A DNA stretch of 57,500 nt from Glandiceps talaboti. Its lineage: Eukaryota; Hemichordata; Enteropneusta; Spengelidae. The stretch is taken from contig NC_135563.1 of NCBI RefSeq assembly GCF_964340395.1, forward strand, positions 5,444,422 to 5,501,921. The letters run 5' to 3'. The notes beneath the pieces were generated by a model that made no database searches, was not told the DNA's origin, and was given only the letters and a program-made list of their open reading frames with translations. This document shows positions 1 to 17,185 of the stretch, piece after piece; position 1 is the first letter of the stretch, and each line of letters opens with the position of its first letter. Both the position numbers and the translations under genes were made by a program.

Positions 1-339
1 CTGACGCATCTTTTGATGTGTCCTGTTTTAGAGTAAATTGTTGCACAAAACGGCAAATGCTAAGCTCTTATGACCAGGATTGTGTGTGTCTCAAACAAGG
101 ATTTTGTGTGTCTCAAACACCCAAATGCTAAGCTATTATGACAAAGTGTTTCAAGTTTATCGAGACTGAATACAAGATTTAGTGTTAAGATAAACACAAT
201 ACAGATACCAGAGATTGACCCCTTCACTGTGAAAGTGTTTAATTGTGTGGTCTGATTGGTCGGTATACATCACTGAACTCTACATGAATGCTTGTGTCTA
301 TGATGTACCCTTCTCTCCTGTTTAAATGTTTTGCCCTGT

Positions 340-340
<1 letters not shown>

Positions 341-415
<75 letters not shown>
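341..415. repeat. (AG)n microsatellite
   Basis: About 37 uninterrupted AG units. Confidence 0.97.
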
Positions 416-4422
<4,007 letters not shown>

Positions 4423-5049
4423 ACACAGATATATATATATTAATTATAGATTCGCAAACCACATAATACAATCGACATTGTGTTTAATCTTAGTGTCTTA
4501 AAAAGAGATGAAAAAGGAACAGCTACAATTATAGAGTGCAGTGAGTCCTGGGAAATTGATACAATTATACACTGTACTCGAAACAAGATATTGGATTCTA
4601 CTGTTGCCTGTGTGATAAATCTTCCAAACTAAGGAAATGCAGTTGCAGATACCATCACTTGGTATATTAAATGCCTCTTTTGTCTGTATACTCGAACAAA
4701 GTGGTTCAAACTCACATCAACTGAACACTATGCCTTTGGGCAGACGTGCATAACACGAGCCGAGTGTTAATGCAGAGTCGTGTGTAAGCCTGTGGCTGTA
4801 GCAGATATCGTGATACATATAATTATGAAATAATAATTAAGTAATATTCGATTGAATACGTGCAGTATTTATTGGGCATTTTACATGTGAGGTATATTGT
4901 CTATTCGGAAATATTTTCCTTAAATGTAAAAATAAATTTAAATCCAGAAATGTAATGGTTGGTTGATACAAACAATACAAGTGAATTACAAAATATGAAC
5001 ACTAAGCATCAACGCAAAACTGTATTCTAGAATTATGCCTGATAACTCC

Positions 5050-5440
5050 CCTAGGTAAATATCAATTTTTGAGAGTAGAAGTGTGTCGTGTGACTCATTT
5101 TCTTGTAATTGTGAAATAGAATACGTTTTGCGTCATTTGAATGGCGAAAGGCAGAACTAATTTACCAGAGTACTTTATGACAGCAAACACTTTTTAATGT
5201 ACGGTTGTGTTATTTCTTTTCGGTTATGTAATCTTGCTTTCCCCCCCCCCCCTACTAGTTAAAAACAATTTTGGAGAGTAGGCGTGAGTCGTGTGTGCTG
5301 TTTTTCTTCTTATACGTGACATTGTGCATTATTTTGAAAAGGCCGAAAGAATTACGAAATAAACAAATAATTCATTAAAAAGTACTTTATAACACCAACA
5401 ACTTCTTAAAGTAAGATTATGTTATTTATTTTCATGATTT
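5050..5440. repeat. Old tandem duplication, period about 203 bp
   Basis: TTTTTGAGAGTAG near 5066 and AATTTTGGAGAGTAG near 5266 each start a segment passing through TCGTGTG, a TTTTCTT block and AGTACTTTAT, and ending with TTATGTTATTTCTTTTC-like or equivalent sequence. Divergence is high, with a poly-C run (5240-5251) between the copies. Confidence 0.5.
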
Positions 5441-5934
5441 TAATAACAGATGTTTTTGTACTTTAATAAACAATATTTTGTAGTAGTCATTTAATTGTAG
5501 TGGTTTGTTATTATTTCATTTGGTTTCATCACTTGATGTAATGTGTGTTGATTTTCATAACAGGTGTCAAATCAAAATTGGTATTATAAAGTGTTGGCAG
5601 ACTTCAAAGTCGCAAGTTATGCCTAAAACTTGAAAACCGTCATATTTGATTTACCTACATTATTAAGATAAAGTATTTTTTGTTATATATTCACATTCAC
5701 ATTTATGACTATAAACCTTTACTTTGGCCAATCGTATGTAATATCTCCTTATAATGGCATTTATCTTTTTAACACATAAATACGTGAACACACAAGACTT
5801 CAGCTTTATTAATCACAACGTGAATTTCAAGACGCTTCACTAGATAAACAATCGCAAACGCATTAGCTTTTAATCGCAGCTCTTTGCATCCACCGTATGT
5901 AGTTTTCGACGAATGATAACATGATAGTTTTGCA

Positions 5935-6096
5935 CAATTCCATGAAATATTGATCTATGTGATATTCATTATATATATATATATTTCATTATTTCAGAAA
6001 ACACAGTTGTGAGTCACAATGCCATGAAATGTTTTGGTATGTGATAACCATTATATATATGTATTTCATTATTTCAGAAAGCACAGCTGTGAGCCA
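5935..6096. repeat. Two diverged tandem copies of about 81 bp
   Basis: CAATTCCATGAAAT (5935) and CAATGCCATGAAAT (6016) start two copies. Each contains a short (AT)n tract and then ATTTCATTATTTCAGAAA followed by CACAG, ending at TGTGAGTCA and TGTGAGCCA. Confidence 0.75.
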
Positions 6097-7099
6097 AATA
6101 TAACGTAAATATAACCTTGAACTTATTTTTGTAAATGCAACATATAAATGTACCAGATTTAAACTGAATGCCTTCCGTAAGGAATTTCATGATTTATGCA
6201 AGAAATTTAGCTCTATATTTGTGATTCGACAAATCCCCATGAAAGTTAATAGTTGTCAAAAATGTTGTTGAAATGCTCGCCATGCCTCCTATTCTCAGCA
6301 CAGGAAAGCTTGCCATCCTCGACTTCACTCGGCTTTCGTGATCCTCTACATACTCGGGATACATGGCATGTGTGTGTTGAACTTCCTTCTGTCCCACCAC
6401 GAGTTTACGGGAAAATTGTCAAGATTTTGTTGAGTGGTACGCCCTCACTGTACACTATTATAATAGAGGTCAATGTATAGGTCACCATTATTGATACATT
6501 GTCGCGAAATTTTCTTCGCAGGCTAGGCGAGGCTTGGTCTATTTTCCATATTTTGACCACACACATGATTTGGGTATAAATTATAGATTATTACACTTGA
6601 TAAATATGTGAGAGTGTATTTATATCCTGAGATACGGAGCTAGATAAATGATTATGTACAAGCCTTGCAACAAACAGCAGTAGTTTGTTATCGAGAGAAA
6701 TCGGAAAAGAACACGGTAAAAAGGAGACGGTTTGCGGTCAATATAATACTTCTTAAACTTATAATCGAAAATCTAAAAAGACACGATTTCTCTTTTGTTC
6801 ATCTGCGCATTAGTGTGTGAAATTTGAAAATGATAAGTCCATATTTGACGAAATTGAAATGATGATAAATATTTCACCTGTTTGTGAACTCCGCGCTCAT
6901 TGTAAACCTATTTTAAGGCCAAGAAAAAAATTGTTTTCTGGTGAGTTTGAATCACTTAAATACCCTGCCTCAGAGTCTTCTTTTTTCTCGTGTTTGTCCA
7001 GCCAACGCAGAGTGCAAATTCAAGGGAAACACAAAATAAGGTTGGCACGTACGAAACCCCTGAAAACAGAGTCTTTCTTAGTGTAGAGCTATGTAGAGG

Positions 7100-7333
7100 A
7101 CGAGTATAAAGTTGGTGTCAGATTCAGATTCAGGTAGCGTCATATTGAGCATCAGATCTGAATACACCCGACGGCAGTGAAGCAGAATCCTTCCCTGTAG
7201 TCTCAACGGTATTGTTTCAGGTTTGAGTCTGTCAGGTGTCTTCGGATCTGAGGCCATCTGATGCTCAATATAACGTTCATTAGATAATGCTACCTGAATC
7301 TTAATCTGAATCTGATGCCAACTTTATACTCGT
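7100..7333. repeat. Foldback (inverted repeat) element
   Basis: ACGAGTATAAAGTTGGTGTC at 7100 is matched inverted at the right end (7333). The arms continue through AGATTCAGATT, CAGGTAGC and ATATTGAGCATCAGAT, with small indels, to about 7172 and 7231. The loop is about 58 bp. The layout is MITE-like; no target-site duplication was obvious. Confidence 0.65.
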
Positions 7334-7377
7334 TCGATCGATTAATTACTCAAATTGGTCATTAATATTCATCGGAT

Positions 7378-7478
7378 TATTGCCAAAACCTAATCAGTTC
7401 TGGCCATTACCCTACGGAACATGTCTATGTAATTTCGTTTGAATTGATGCAGCCGTTGTTTCGGAAATCGTGATACAG

Positions 7479-7521
<43 letters not shown>

Positions 7522-7576
7522 GACACACAGACTTCATCGGTATATTATCACCTTCCTTACGGAAGGTAAAAATGGT
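7378..7576 (+). mobile_element. Dispersed repeat with palindromic CCTTCC/GGAAGG tail
   Basis: It begins near CAAAACCTAATCAGTTCTGG, carries an (AC)n tract at 7480-7518, and ends at ATCACCTTCCTTACGGAAGG then TAAAAATGG. This pattern (AATCAGTTCT lead, internal ACAG/ACAC microsatellite, ACCTTCC...GGAAGGT end) is that of a widely dispersed animal retroelement tail. A second partial copy lies at 29651-29820. Confidence 0.5.
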
Positions 7577-8727
7577 TTAACCAATTGCTAGTTAGTGCGG
7601 CGTAAAATTACTCTGAAAGTACTGATGGTTTATTTCAACATTCACTGTTAGAAATCCGTTCTGCAGAACCTGGAGTTGGGCAGAACTTGTACGCCTCAGG
7701 AATAATTTGTTAACGTCTTACGAGATCTAGCGAGAGAAATAGCAGGATATGTCACGGGAGGTTTGCTTTATGGTACAATTTCAATACTACGTCATTCTCG
7801 ACGAAGCCGTAAGTCAATAATTATATCCAAATATTGTTCCGTCTTTTATATTACTCTCTGTTCTGCTCTCTTTTGTTTGTTAACGAAAACTAACATGCTA
7901 CTGTTACCGATGATAGATTTGAACTGTCTAATATTCGCAACGTTTTGATGTGACACGACGTCACAGTGAACCCTCAGCTGTCATGAATTAGTACTCAGAA
8001 CAAACATATCGCGAAAAGTATTCTTCTGAGATTAAAACATTAAGTTATTAAAAGATCACCGATGTCAAATAATGACTAATTACAGACAGTTGAGAGAGCA
8101 ATGGCGCTATTACATTCGTTTCTGTACTTTTCATATTTATCAGTATTATTTGCATTAAATTAAGGCAACAACACTTTTTGGTTTATTCAATTATGCTTTT
8201 GATGATTTTATCGTCCAATCATTTGAGTATGGCATAATTTATGATGATAAGAAGACAAAATTGGATAAAGTGTAGATTTACTTTAGAAGGGAGCGAGCTG
8301 AAGGAAACAACTAGGCCTAGTAGACTACAGGATCTTCGATCTGCTCCCTGGCTACTTCTAAAATGATCCAAGTAATAATCATGAACATTGTGTAATGTCT
8401 GCTAGTTAATTCCCTAAAGTCCAAGTGATCCCGTGTGCAAGTGGTGATATGAGAGTCGACATTAATTTGTTACACTACGTACATATACCCCCACCCCCAC
8501 CCCTCCCTCTGTTTCGGACCAAGGCAACGAAGTTAAAGGGTATGATCACAGACGATTATTTACATACCGGGACAAGTAAAGATGCATCGAATTTATAAGA
8601 AATCAGTTTAAAATGTTCTTTCATGTGTGATATTTCTTTATTACAGGGTTATAATTAATCAGAGAAACACTTTTCCCAATAGAACTTAATAATGTTAATA
8701 TAATTTACCAATTACTGTATTCATTTT

Positions 8728-8728
<1 letters not shown>

Positions 8729-8816
<88 letters not shown>

Positions 8817-8905
8817 TTATCTATCTATCTATCTTTCTATCTATATGTCTGTCTGTGGTTATTTATTTTTATTTATTTATGTATTTATTTATTATTTATT
8901 CTGTC
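8729..8905. repeat. (CTAT)n microsatellite followed by (ATTT)n-like tract
   Basis: A long CTAT array with a few substitutions ends at about 8844, then grades into GTCTGTCTG and ATTTATTT repeats. Confidence 0.93.
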
Positions 8906-9365
8906 AGTCAGTCTGACAGTTAGTCTTCTCTTGCCAACGTCAAAGTACGACAGAAATACAAACAATGACAACACAATGATATTAATATACTGGGAGATAA
9001 TGGAGATTTGGGCTACGAACAACCATAAAATAGCTATCTATTCACCGTGTTCGTGTTAGTCTAATACCTTTTATTGTATCACAGGGATTATGGCTAGAAA
9101 TCCCTTAAACCATATGACATTTAACGAGAGATTTTATTAGACGTCTTGAGTCTTTGTCATACGTGTGCAACGATAAAATGTTGTATTAAATTTATATAAA
9201 TTACATTTTATCGGTAACCTTAATCCAAAATGTTATTAGAAAGGATTATTTAACGACATGCCACAAGTTTTTGAAGATCTGAGAAATTTCGACAGGAAGT
9301 TTAGAAACATAATTAGATTTGTTCCATCGTATATAACGGCACTTTGGAAAGTATAAGGAAACGAA

Positions 9366-9495
<130 letters not shown>

Positions 9496-9662
9496 TTTCG
9501 AAACCAATCAAACAACATGGTAGTTCAGGTGGATTGCAAAATATAACATTGTTTGCTTATTTCCTTGGTTATCTTAGCAGATTCTTAATTTGAAATACAA
9601 AATTAATGTACATAAATAAGAATGGCATATTCAAACAAGTGGACAGGATATATAAAAGGTAT

Positions 9663-9668
9663 ACTTAC
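9663..9668 (-). other. 5' splice donor of the GPCR exon
   Basis: On the minus strand the bases directly after the exon read GTAAGT followed by AT, a full match to the animal U1 donor consensus. The reading frame degenerates and stops soon after, which supports splicing here. The intron is phase 1 and splits the conserved Cys codon at the top of TM3. Confidence 0.85.
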
Positions 9669-9966
9669 ACATTGTTTCTCCTAACAGCCATGGTCTAATG
9701 ACGTATGTCTCAAGAAGTGCTATCGGCATACAGAATACCAGAACCAGTAGGTCAGCTACGCTCAGATTCACAAGGAAATAGTTAGTGGAACTCCGCATGT
9801 CCTTATTACAGCAAACGACAAAGAGAACCAAAAGGTTGCCAACAAGGCCAAGCAGAAATATCAAAGTATAGGCAATGGTTGCCATTGTCAAAGTCACATT
9901 AGATAGTTTATAATCTAACGTTGATATGGTAGATTCATTGGTGATATTGGAGTCCATAGGAAACAT
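9669..9966 (-). CDS. First coding exon of a class A (rhodopsin-like) peptide GPCR
   Basis: This exon encodes the N-terminus to ECL1 of a seven-transmembrane receptor, 99 codons plus one base. Residues 1-28 form an extracellular tail with three N-glycosylation sequons (NIT 7-9, NES 10-12, NVT 23-25). TM1 spans about 29-53 and has the family GN motif (N44). ICL1 reads NKDMRSSTN. TM2 has LSVADLL (D72, the conserved Asp). W93 sits in the ECL1 motif RPWLLGETM. The ATG follows an in-frame TAG nine bases upstream and has A at -3. A consensus donor GTAAGT lies at 9663-9668 (minus strand). Reading through it gives only a short nonsense tail, so the exon ends at 9669 in phase 1, inside the TM3 disulphide Cys codon. 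ICL1-TM2 resembles orexin/allatotropin, NPFF and related neuropeptide receptors; the exact ligand family is undecided. No later exon was found towards position 1, so the intron is long or the rest lies outside the window. Confidence 0.87.
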
Positions 9967-12814
9967 CTTCGTCTAGTACTTAGCATACGTGCCAGTTTCT
10001 CGATGATTACTTGTTGGCGTCGTGTACTAGCTTAACTGTTTTCCGATCGAGAACGACTCATCTCTTTCTAAATATGTATTCTGGGATAATTTATTTCCAT
10101 TAGTCACCTCCCATAATCTATGTTTGGCAAATAGGATTTCGAATACTTATGAATATATTAATGCATTATGATTATGAAATACTTATGTCACATGGTTAGG
10201 TTGCAGTTTTGTAAGACGTCCTTATAGTGTTAACAACCCCTAGCTAAGGAAAATCAGTATTATCTTTGAATAGGTGTCTCTCAAATGTAATATGGCTCCC
10301 GTCCATAGTACTGATTACACCGAGACAAGATCAATTTGAAATAAATAGTGCGAAATAATGTATCGTTCTTCAATATACTCTATATCCACAATCAAATGCC
10401 GTAATATGTACTTGTGAGATTAAAACGGGGTCATGAGATGCATTTTGTTTAATTATCAGACATCAGAATCTGAAGTGTGTGCACCGGTTCAACTATATTT
10501 TTCATAATATAATAACTGTCTATCTATCTATCTAGCTATCTGGGAGACAATATGATTATGCATTTTGAAATCATGCCACATCGTGTCCAATATCGAGATT
10601 TCTTTTAAAGCTTCTATTCGAGATTTCTTTTAAAGCGTCTATTTGATATTACATGGCAAGCTTACATAATTCAATGCAAACACAGTGACAGTCACGAGTG
10701 AGCCTAAAGCATATATTGTTTATGTTACATTCTAACACTCAGATTATGTATAATGTTTGCATAACTCGAGTCTAGCGACGGAAAATTCACAGCTGCAGTC
10801 ACTTTAGCATATAGGTCGTTTGCATTCAACTAGCTACTTTTATCAGACCGTGCCTGCTGAATATTTACGGCTCACATTCTACCACAACAAATCAAGAATA
10901 ATGTGCACAAATATGGCTATATAAAACGTTAAAAGCCTACATGACGTATGCACCTTCTTTGTCTGTACGGGTATTCGTTTTATTGAAAATGTCATATCTC
11001 TAAAATCGGATATAGGAAATGACTTCACAAACAACAACCAGTGTCTTCGTAGATGGAGGTAAATCATGTCATACACACGACGTTGTGGTGTATGTGTCGG
11101 TACTTAGTAAAGGTGCCTTCTAAATCACCTGACATCAATGATCGGACTTGATAAGCATGGTATACTATATCTTTGCTCTTGCTAAATATAGGATGACAGT
11201 TAGCAAGGGAATCCATGTTTTCTCACGAACGTGTTAATATTGCCAATTTGTAGAACTTCAAAGTCAAGGTCTGTTACTCAATCCTAGCGAAAGGCCTTGA
11301 GGTTCATTTCGCAGTTTGATATTACTCAACGTACACCACGAGGTAGCAGGAATGATGTTCAGCCGAAAGGGCTCAACCGCGGTGGGATGATTATATCAGG
11401 TTACATTTTAATGGCTTATTTTTATGTACAGGTGATGAAACTCATGGCCTTTCCTCTAATTACAATCCTAACTGGCCATTCGACATCCGAAACTAAATAT
11501 ACTTCACTATACCCCATCTCATATTATTATAAACTTAAGGAAGCCAACTGAATGCCATCCATAAGGTCAAGTGAAGAAAGTTTTGTTCTTGTCCAGTGCC
11601 TATACACCTGTAAAGAACCTTGTCAGGGCATTGAATCTCAAAGGTTTGTTTGCAGCGCCATCTAATTACAGAACAAGAAATTCTCACGGTATTGTTAGGA
11701 TAGTTGTGCATGTAAATGTATACCTGTAGTACATACAATATGAGTGAAATGGTAGGAACTTTCCAAATACAAATCTATGTGTGATTTTGAATAATCAGTT
11801 AATAGATATTGCCTTGACAGGAAAGAAATTATTTAATCATAAGAATTCAGCATAATTAAATTTTAGATAAGCAACTGAATACGTGTTTATCTACCTCATT
11901 GTTAAAAATGAAATGTGAATGATACTGTGCAAACAGTGAAGACATAAGATTCTTTTGGGCTATAATGTATATACAAACTACGAAAGGCACATCGTCGATT
12001 CAGTAGAAAATGTGTTGTGATATCATACATAGTGTTATACCAAGTAGATTGATGGTACAAATCAAGAGATCTGATTAGTCTACACATAAAAATACAACGT
12101 TGTAACTGTTCTAAAAGAGCGAAAAAGAACAGTTAGCATGACGTCACATAGCCCTGAATGAGATTGATATTTGACGGTCGATCAATGTTGTCTACACTAC
12201 ACCCATCATTGCCACCGTATTCGTACCGTCGATTCCGGGCCCACACAACACTTATTCATCCTTGGAAAGCTCTTATCTTCACTAGCTGGGGGAAATGAAT
12301 GTGGATGAGAATTTCACAGCCCAAGAAGTGTGTGGTGTTTTACTCAAAATCATCACCTAAGGGCAGCTAGGCATATAGGCCTCTCACATTGTTCTTGACC
12401 CCAGAAAATAAACCTAGCAAGGCACATCGTGTAGATAAATCTGCCACAAAACGAGTAAACATTTAGGCCTTTCACCAATGAACTTGTCACTGTACAAAAT
12501 AAACAAACCTACATATATTGTCTGCACTATAGCAAATGAGTCATCGTTTAAATGTAAGTTAAGTGACATTGCCCTTGACTTCATATTACAATATTTATGG
12601 ATACATTACATATTCGGATATTTGAGACATCTAAACCAACACTTTCTTTGACCTCTAACAACAGTTTGTTTTCCACTCCAGGGGGATGGTTTGTTGCTTA
12701 AGTATATAGTGTAATGATATTCTGAATACACATTCATTGTATATCCGAGTATAGGTAATCATGATGAATTATGCAAGCCTCCCCCACCATACCTGTAGGG
12801 TACACGTGGGATAG
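9967..12814. other. Region upstream of the GPCR exon, no further genes seen
   Basis: This would contain the 5' UTR and promoter of the minus-strand receptor. I could not place a TATA box or transcription start with confidence. A few short ATCT repeats (10517-10535) and one 25 bp duplication are present. Confidence 0.45.
10593..10643. repeat. 25 bp direct repeat, two copies
   Basis: CGAGATTTCTTTTAAAGC followed by TTCTATT or GTCTATT occurs twice in tandem. Confidence 0.8.
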
Positions 12815-12958
<144 letters not shown>

Positions 12959-13737
12959 CGGTATATGCACTTAATCGCGGGACATTAAATTCATCGCGGA
13001 AACGATTTGTAACATGTGGTAATTTTTTTGTCAACATGAATGAACACATAAAATGCGATATGCTATATAGCACAGAACAATTTATTACCAAAGGTCGTAG
13101 TTATCCGTTGAATAAACATTCATTGGGTTTAGGTACACAATGTAAATAATGAATGATGAATATCGGAGGATTTAAATGCTGTCTCAGATGCAAGATTCTG
13201 ATATTAACGAGCTGGAATAACAATTACTACTTATTTTTACTATGAAAGTCCAACAGCAATAGTGAAGATATCATTTTATGAAAGAGATGGGTCTCTCTTC
13301 TTGTTATTAGTTTATGTTATGTAACATCTGATGCATATAGCATTTTATTTTCAGAGTTGCAAATATGAAGGATACGAATAGAAAAATGGAGATGTGTTAA
13401 CTTTAGATTTTATTTCCTCCTACACACACACAGCTTATATTACAATATATCTATCACAGCATGACATGTCTGCACATTAGATTAGGCCTAGGGCATGTGT
13501 TATATAAGGAAATGTAACTTGCAAGGTTGTCTTTCTAGAAGATACTATACACTGTAATATTTAGTGTATATAGCAACATTTGAATAACTAACTATTTAAT
13601 GGATATAATCAGTAAATGGTTAAGTGTTGAGGATCTTTCTCGCTTTTAATATTGTCCATATTATTATGGTATAAATGTTAAGATTTCTGCAAAAACAACA
13701 GAAAATGTCTTAACATGTATCTGTTTTCAAACGACCA

Positions 13738-14372
13738 GTGTGTTATATGATCGCAAAGATTTTCATATATATTTTAAACTACCCGGATCTTGTACTTGTA
13801 CGCCCACGTCGGTGCCATGGGCAACGTGATATTTATTGTACATCCGATTTTGAAATAAGAAATTTATGTTCAAAAAGTCACGAAGATGTGAAAAACATAG
13901 TGAGCGTAATGCGTAGAAATTTCGTGCATGCTCGCTTAGATTTGCATTATTCGTGTCATTCATATTTGTTACATTGCAAAGCAGCTGCAAGACATTTTTC
14001 AGTTTTCTTGTGTCACAAGTAGTCGTGGCATTGCCTTTACGTGCATGTACCATCTGAACTTCAGTGCAAAATGGCGCACGGGCAAGATTAAAATATTATG
14101 ATACTTAGTTTATGGATATCGATAGAATTACAGACAGGCACGCTTTTTGTGCCTTTTCGGATTTTGAGAATGTATTCGATCCCATTCACAACCAATCGTG
14201 TACCATGAATAGATTAAATTTGGACTCCGTATGGAAAAAATTTGCTAATTTTATGGTCGATATACAACAACATAATTTTTTTAAAGCACGTGTACGTACG
14301 CCGTATACCGGCGTACACAATGCTTTTGAGGAGTTATTAAAATTCAATATTGACACCCGGCTTGTTTTATAA
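13738..14372 (+). pseudogene. Unrecognised coding-like island (two frames), possibly a decayed gene
   Basis: Two frames, 13738-14022 (94 codons) and 14112-14372 (86 codons), sit end to end in a CpG-rich patch. The first has a Cys/His-rich stretch (LDLHYSCHSYLLHCKAAARH). The second has low-complexity-free sequence such as AFSDFENVFDPIHNQSCTMN, then FEELLKFNIDTRL, and a clean stop. Neither has a recognisable domain or clear splice sites, and the first begins at GTG. Further peptide-like fragments with stops continue to about 14560. It could be a decayed gene from a mobile element, an old viral insertion or a host pseudogene. An overlapping minus-strand frame (13763-14053) is probably a shadow. 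Confidence 0.3.
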
Positions 14373-15023
14373 AAGATTTAGGTGGATATTAGGAACATAT
14401 ATTTCAGGCATTTATGTTCGATGTGTTAAACTTACGCAGCCTTATGCGACTTAATTATACAACCTTCATTTAAGCAAACGACTTGGTTATAATATGTAAC
14501 ACACGGCCGGTTTTCAATACCATTAAAAACAGCTTTTCAATCTACGCTTCCGAATAGTAACAAGTTTAATATTGGGATAACACAAGTAGGGTTTTTTTTA
14601 GAAATACATATGCGAAATGTTTTCACCCTGTAGTGTTTATTTAAGTCAAGATAGGCAAGACTGACACAATGAATAAGGTTGACTGTGCAACAACCTGAGG
14701 AAAACTTGCTAATAGAAACGCCACTTCATTATGGGTGTAATCACATCAAAACACGTTGCTAGACATGTTGCAATTAGAGTTTTCTTTGTGTCTGTCTTAG
14801 TTTGCCTGTAGCGTGGCTTCCGTAGCAGTATCATAACAGAATACAGTTTGTTTACACGTATAAGTAATCATGCATATATACTGATAAAATTAAACTGACT
14901 AATGTATATGTAGGTTGAAATGTTAACAAATTATCATCGGTCAAAGTCAAAATGATATTGTGAACGCCTAATATGTGTTCAAATTGTTTTCCTTACAAAT
15001 CCATTGAACTTTTCAAACACAAG

Positions 15024-15027
<4 letters not shown>

Positions 15028-15112
<85 letters not shown>

Positions 15113-15122
15113 AGGGAGAGAG
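15028..15122. repeat. (GA)n microsatellite with G-run
   Basis: About 38 GA units running into a GGGGGGGGG block and degenerate GGGAGAG. Confidence 0.96.
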
Positions 15123-15765
15123 CATTTAAATTGTAATTTACATTACATGTAAAATTTCCTTTCCAGAGCAAATCCCGTCTCCCCCCCCCCTTTCCCCTTG
15201 TCTTGTGGTTTGTAGACTTTGTTTTGGCAAAATTTGAATAAAATTTGTTATAGAGAATAAAGAAGAAGAAGTAGTTTAAAGATTCTTAAATATCTGTACG
15301 GATTAAAAATTAATGTCGGATAGAGAAATTACAACTGTAGGCTCTGTTGATTTTATCAAATCGACAATATCATATGTGTGTACGACGTGTTCTTAGTAGG
15401 GTGATTGACGGAAGCAGTGTAAAGAATCGCAGCTGACACAATTGATTTCCGTCTTGTTATATGACGTCACTTCCTCATCATGGCATGTTATCAATAATGC
15501 TGTAATTAAATGAATACTCATTATTGTGTTCATTCGTTGTAAGAATGCTATTTTGAAAAGGAATTTGAAGGACGATCGATCGTATACTTGGCCGTGCATG
15601 GGATACTGACAAGGGCAAAATAAAACGAAATAAGACGGCTTTCTGTATTTGCGTCGTTGGTGGCGACAGATGACTGCTCTGCACAGTTTACGTTCGCGTA
15701 TTCACAATTCATGGTGGTTGAACATACGACTAACCCAGTAATACAGTATCTTGCTTGTGTGTTCT

Positions 15766-15767
<2 letters not shown>

Positions 15768-15830
<63 letters not shown>

Positions 15831-15842
15831 ACACACACACAC
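15768..15842. repeat. (AC)n microsatellite
   Basis: About 36 AC units with one AT variant near 15826. Confidence 0.96.
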
Positions 15843-16185
15843 CAGATAATGCACAGTTTTTACATCTGACAGCAGAAAGTTTCATTTATCACCCGTGTAT
15901 AAAAAATTCATCACTCTTGTAAAGTGTAAAATAATATATGTATGGGTTAATTTTAGAGAACAATTTATTGAGTCCAAAGTGACAAAACTCGTACATGGTA
16001 CATGGTTTCATATTCACATTTTGTGTGAACTTTGATATAAGGGACCGGTCAGTTTCTTCAGCCTGGGGGTGCGGTGGATTCTTAAATTGGGCTGACAAAA
16101 AGTCACTGACCCCCCCCCCCCCTATCTGTAAAACCAAAAACAGGTTGACCCCCCCCCCTATCACTTAATTCTAAAACATGACCCC

Positions 16186-16286
<101 letters not shown>

Positions 16287-16414
16287 TCACATGACAAGTA
16301 GTTTTTGATAGTGACTCAGTATGGACTGCTTGACTGTCTTGTATCCACTTTATAAGATCCCGGGTTAGCACTATCATAATTATAATTATTGACTACACAA
16401 GGTAAATATATTCC

Positions 16415-17185
16415 AAAAGGAGTTTAATAGCATCTTGACAGTGAAAGGTATGGGAAAGCTTGAGCAGGGAATATGTATATCTCTTATGGGGGGTCGTAGG
16501 GGGGTCTCCCCCTAGAAGCCCTGGAGGTTTTTTACTCTGAAAAGTCAATTTTGAGACTATTCAGGCCCTATCAGACAATAATTTCCAAGCTTTACATGAC
16601 AGCAACAACATGTAAAAAGAAAAATATTTTTGAAATATTAAGTTTGATAGCATCTTGACAGTAAGAGGTAGGGAGAAGAACTAGACGGGATGTGTACACC
16701 TCATGTAGTGGGGGGGGGGTCCTAGGGGGTGTCCCCTAGAAGTCCTGGAGGTTTTTTACTCTGAAAAGTCAATTTTGAGACTATTCAGGCCCTATCAGAC
16801 AATAATTTCCAAGCTTTACATGACAGCAACAACATGTAAAAAGAAAAATATTTTTGAAATATTACGTTTGATAGCATCTTGACAGTAAGAGGTAGGGAGA
16901 AGAACTTGAGACGGGATGTGTACACCTCATGTAGTGGGGGGGGGGTCCTAGGAGGTGTCCCCTAGAAGTCCTGGAGGTTTTTAACTCTGAAAAGTCAATT
17001 TTGAGACTATTCAGACCCTTTCAGACAATAATTTCCAAGCTTTACAAGACAGCATCAACATGTAAAAAGCAACTACACAGGGTTGAAATACTTTTGAAAT
17101 ATACTTTGATAGCATCTTGACAGTAAGAGGGGAAGAACTTGAGACTGGGATATGTCCACCTCATGTGGGGGGGGGGTCCATGTGG
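16415..17185. repeat. Tandem array of about 225 bp units (three full, one partial)
   Basis: The anchor TAGCATCTTGACA recurs at 16428, 16648, 16872 and 17110. Each unit then carries a G-run with GTGTCCCCTAGAAG, a TCCTGGAGGTTTTT block, CAATTTTGAGACTATTCAG and TTTCCAAGCTTTACA. Spacings are 220, 224 and 238; the third is longer because of a small insertion near 17075. Copies 2 and 3 are almost identical, while copies 1 and 4 are more diverged. Confidence 0.88.

Noticed and set aside
14280-14315. GTACGCCG...CGGCGTAC short palindrome as a regulatory site or terminator
   Set aside because: It lies inside the coding-like island and can be a chance palindrome; nothing else supports a site.
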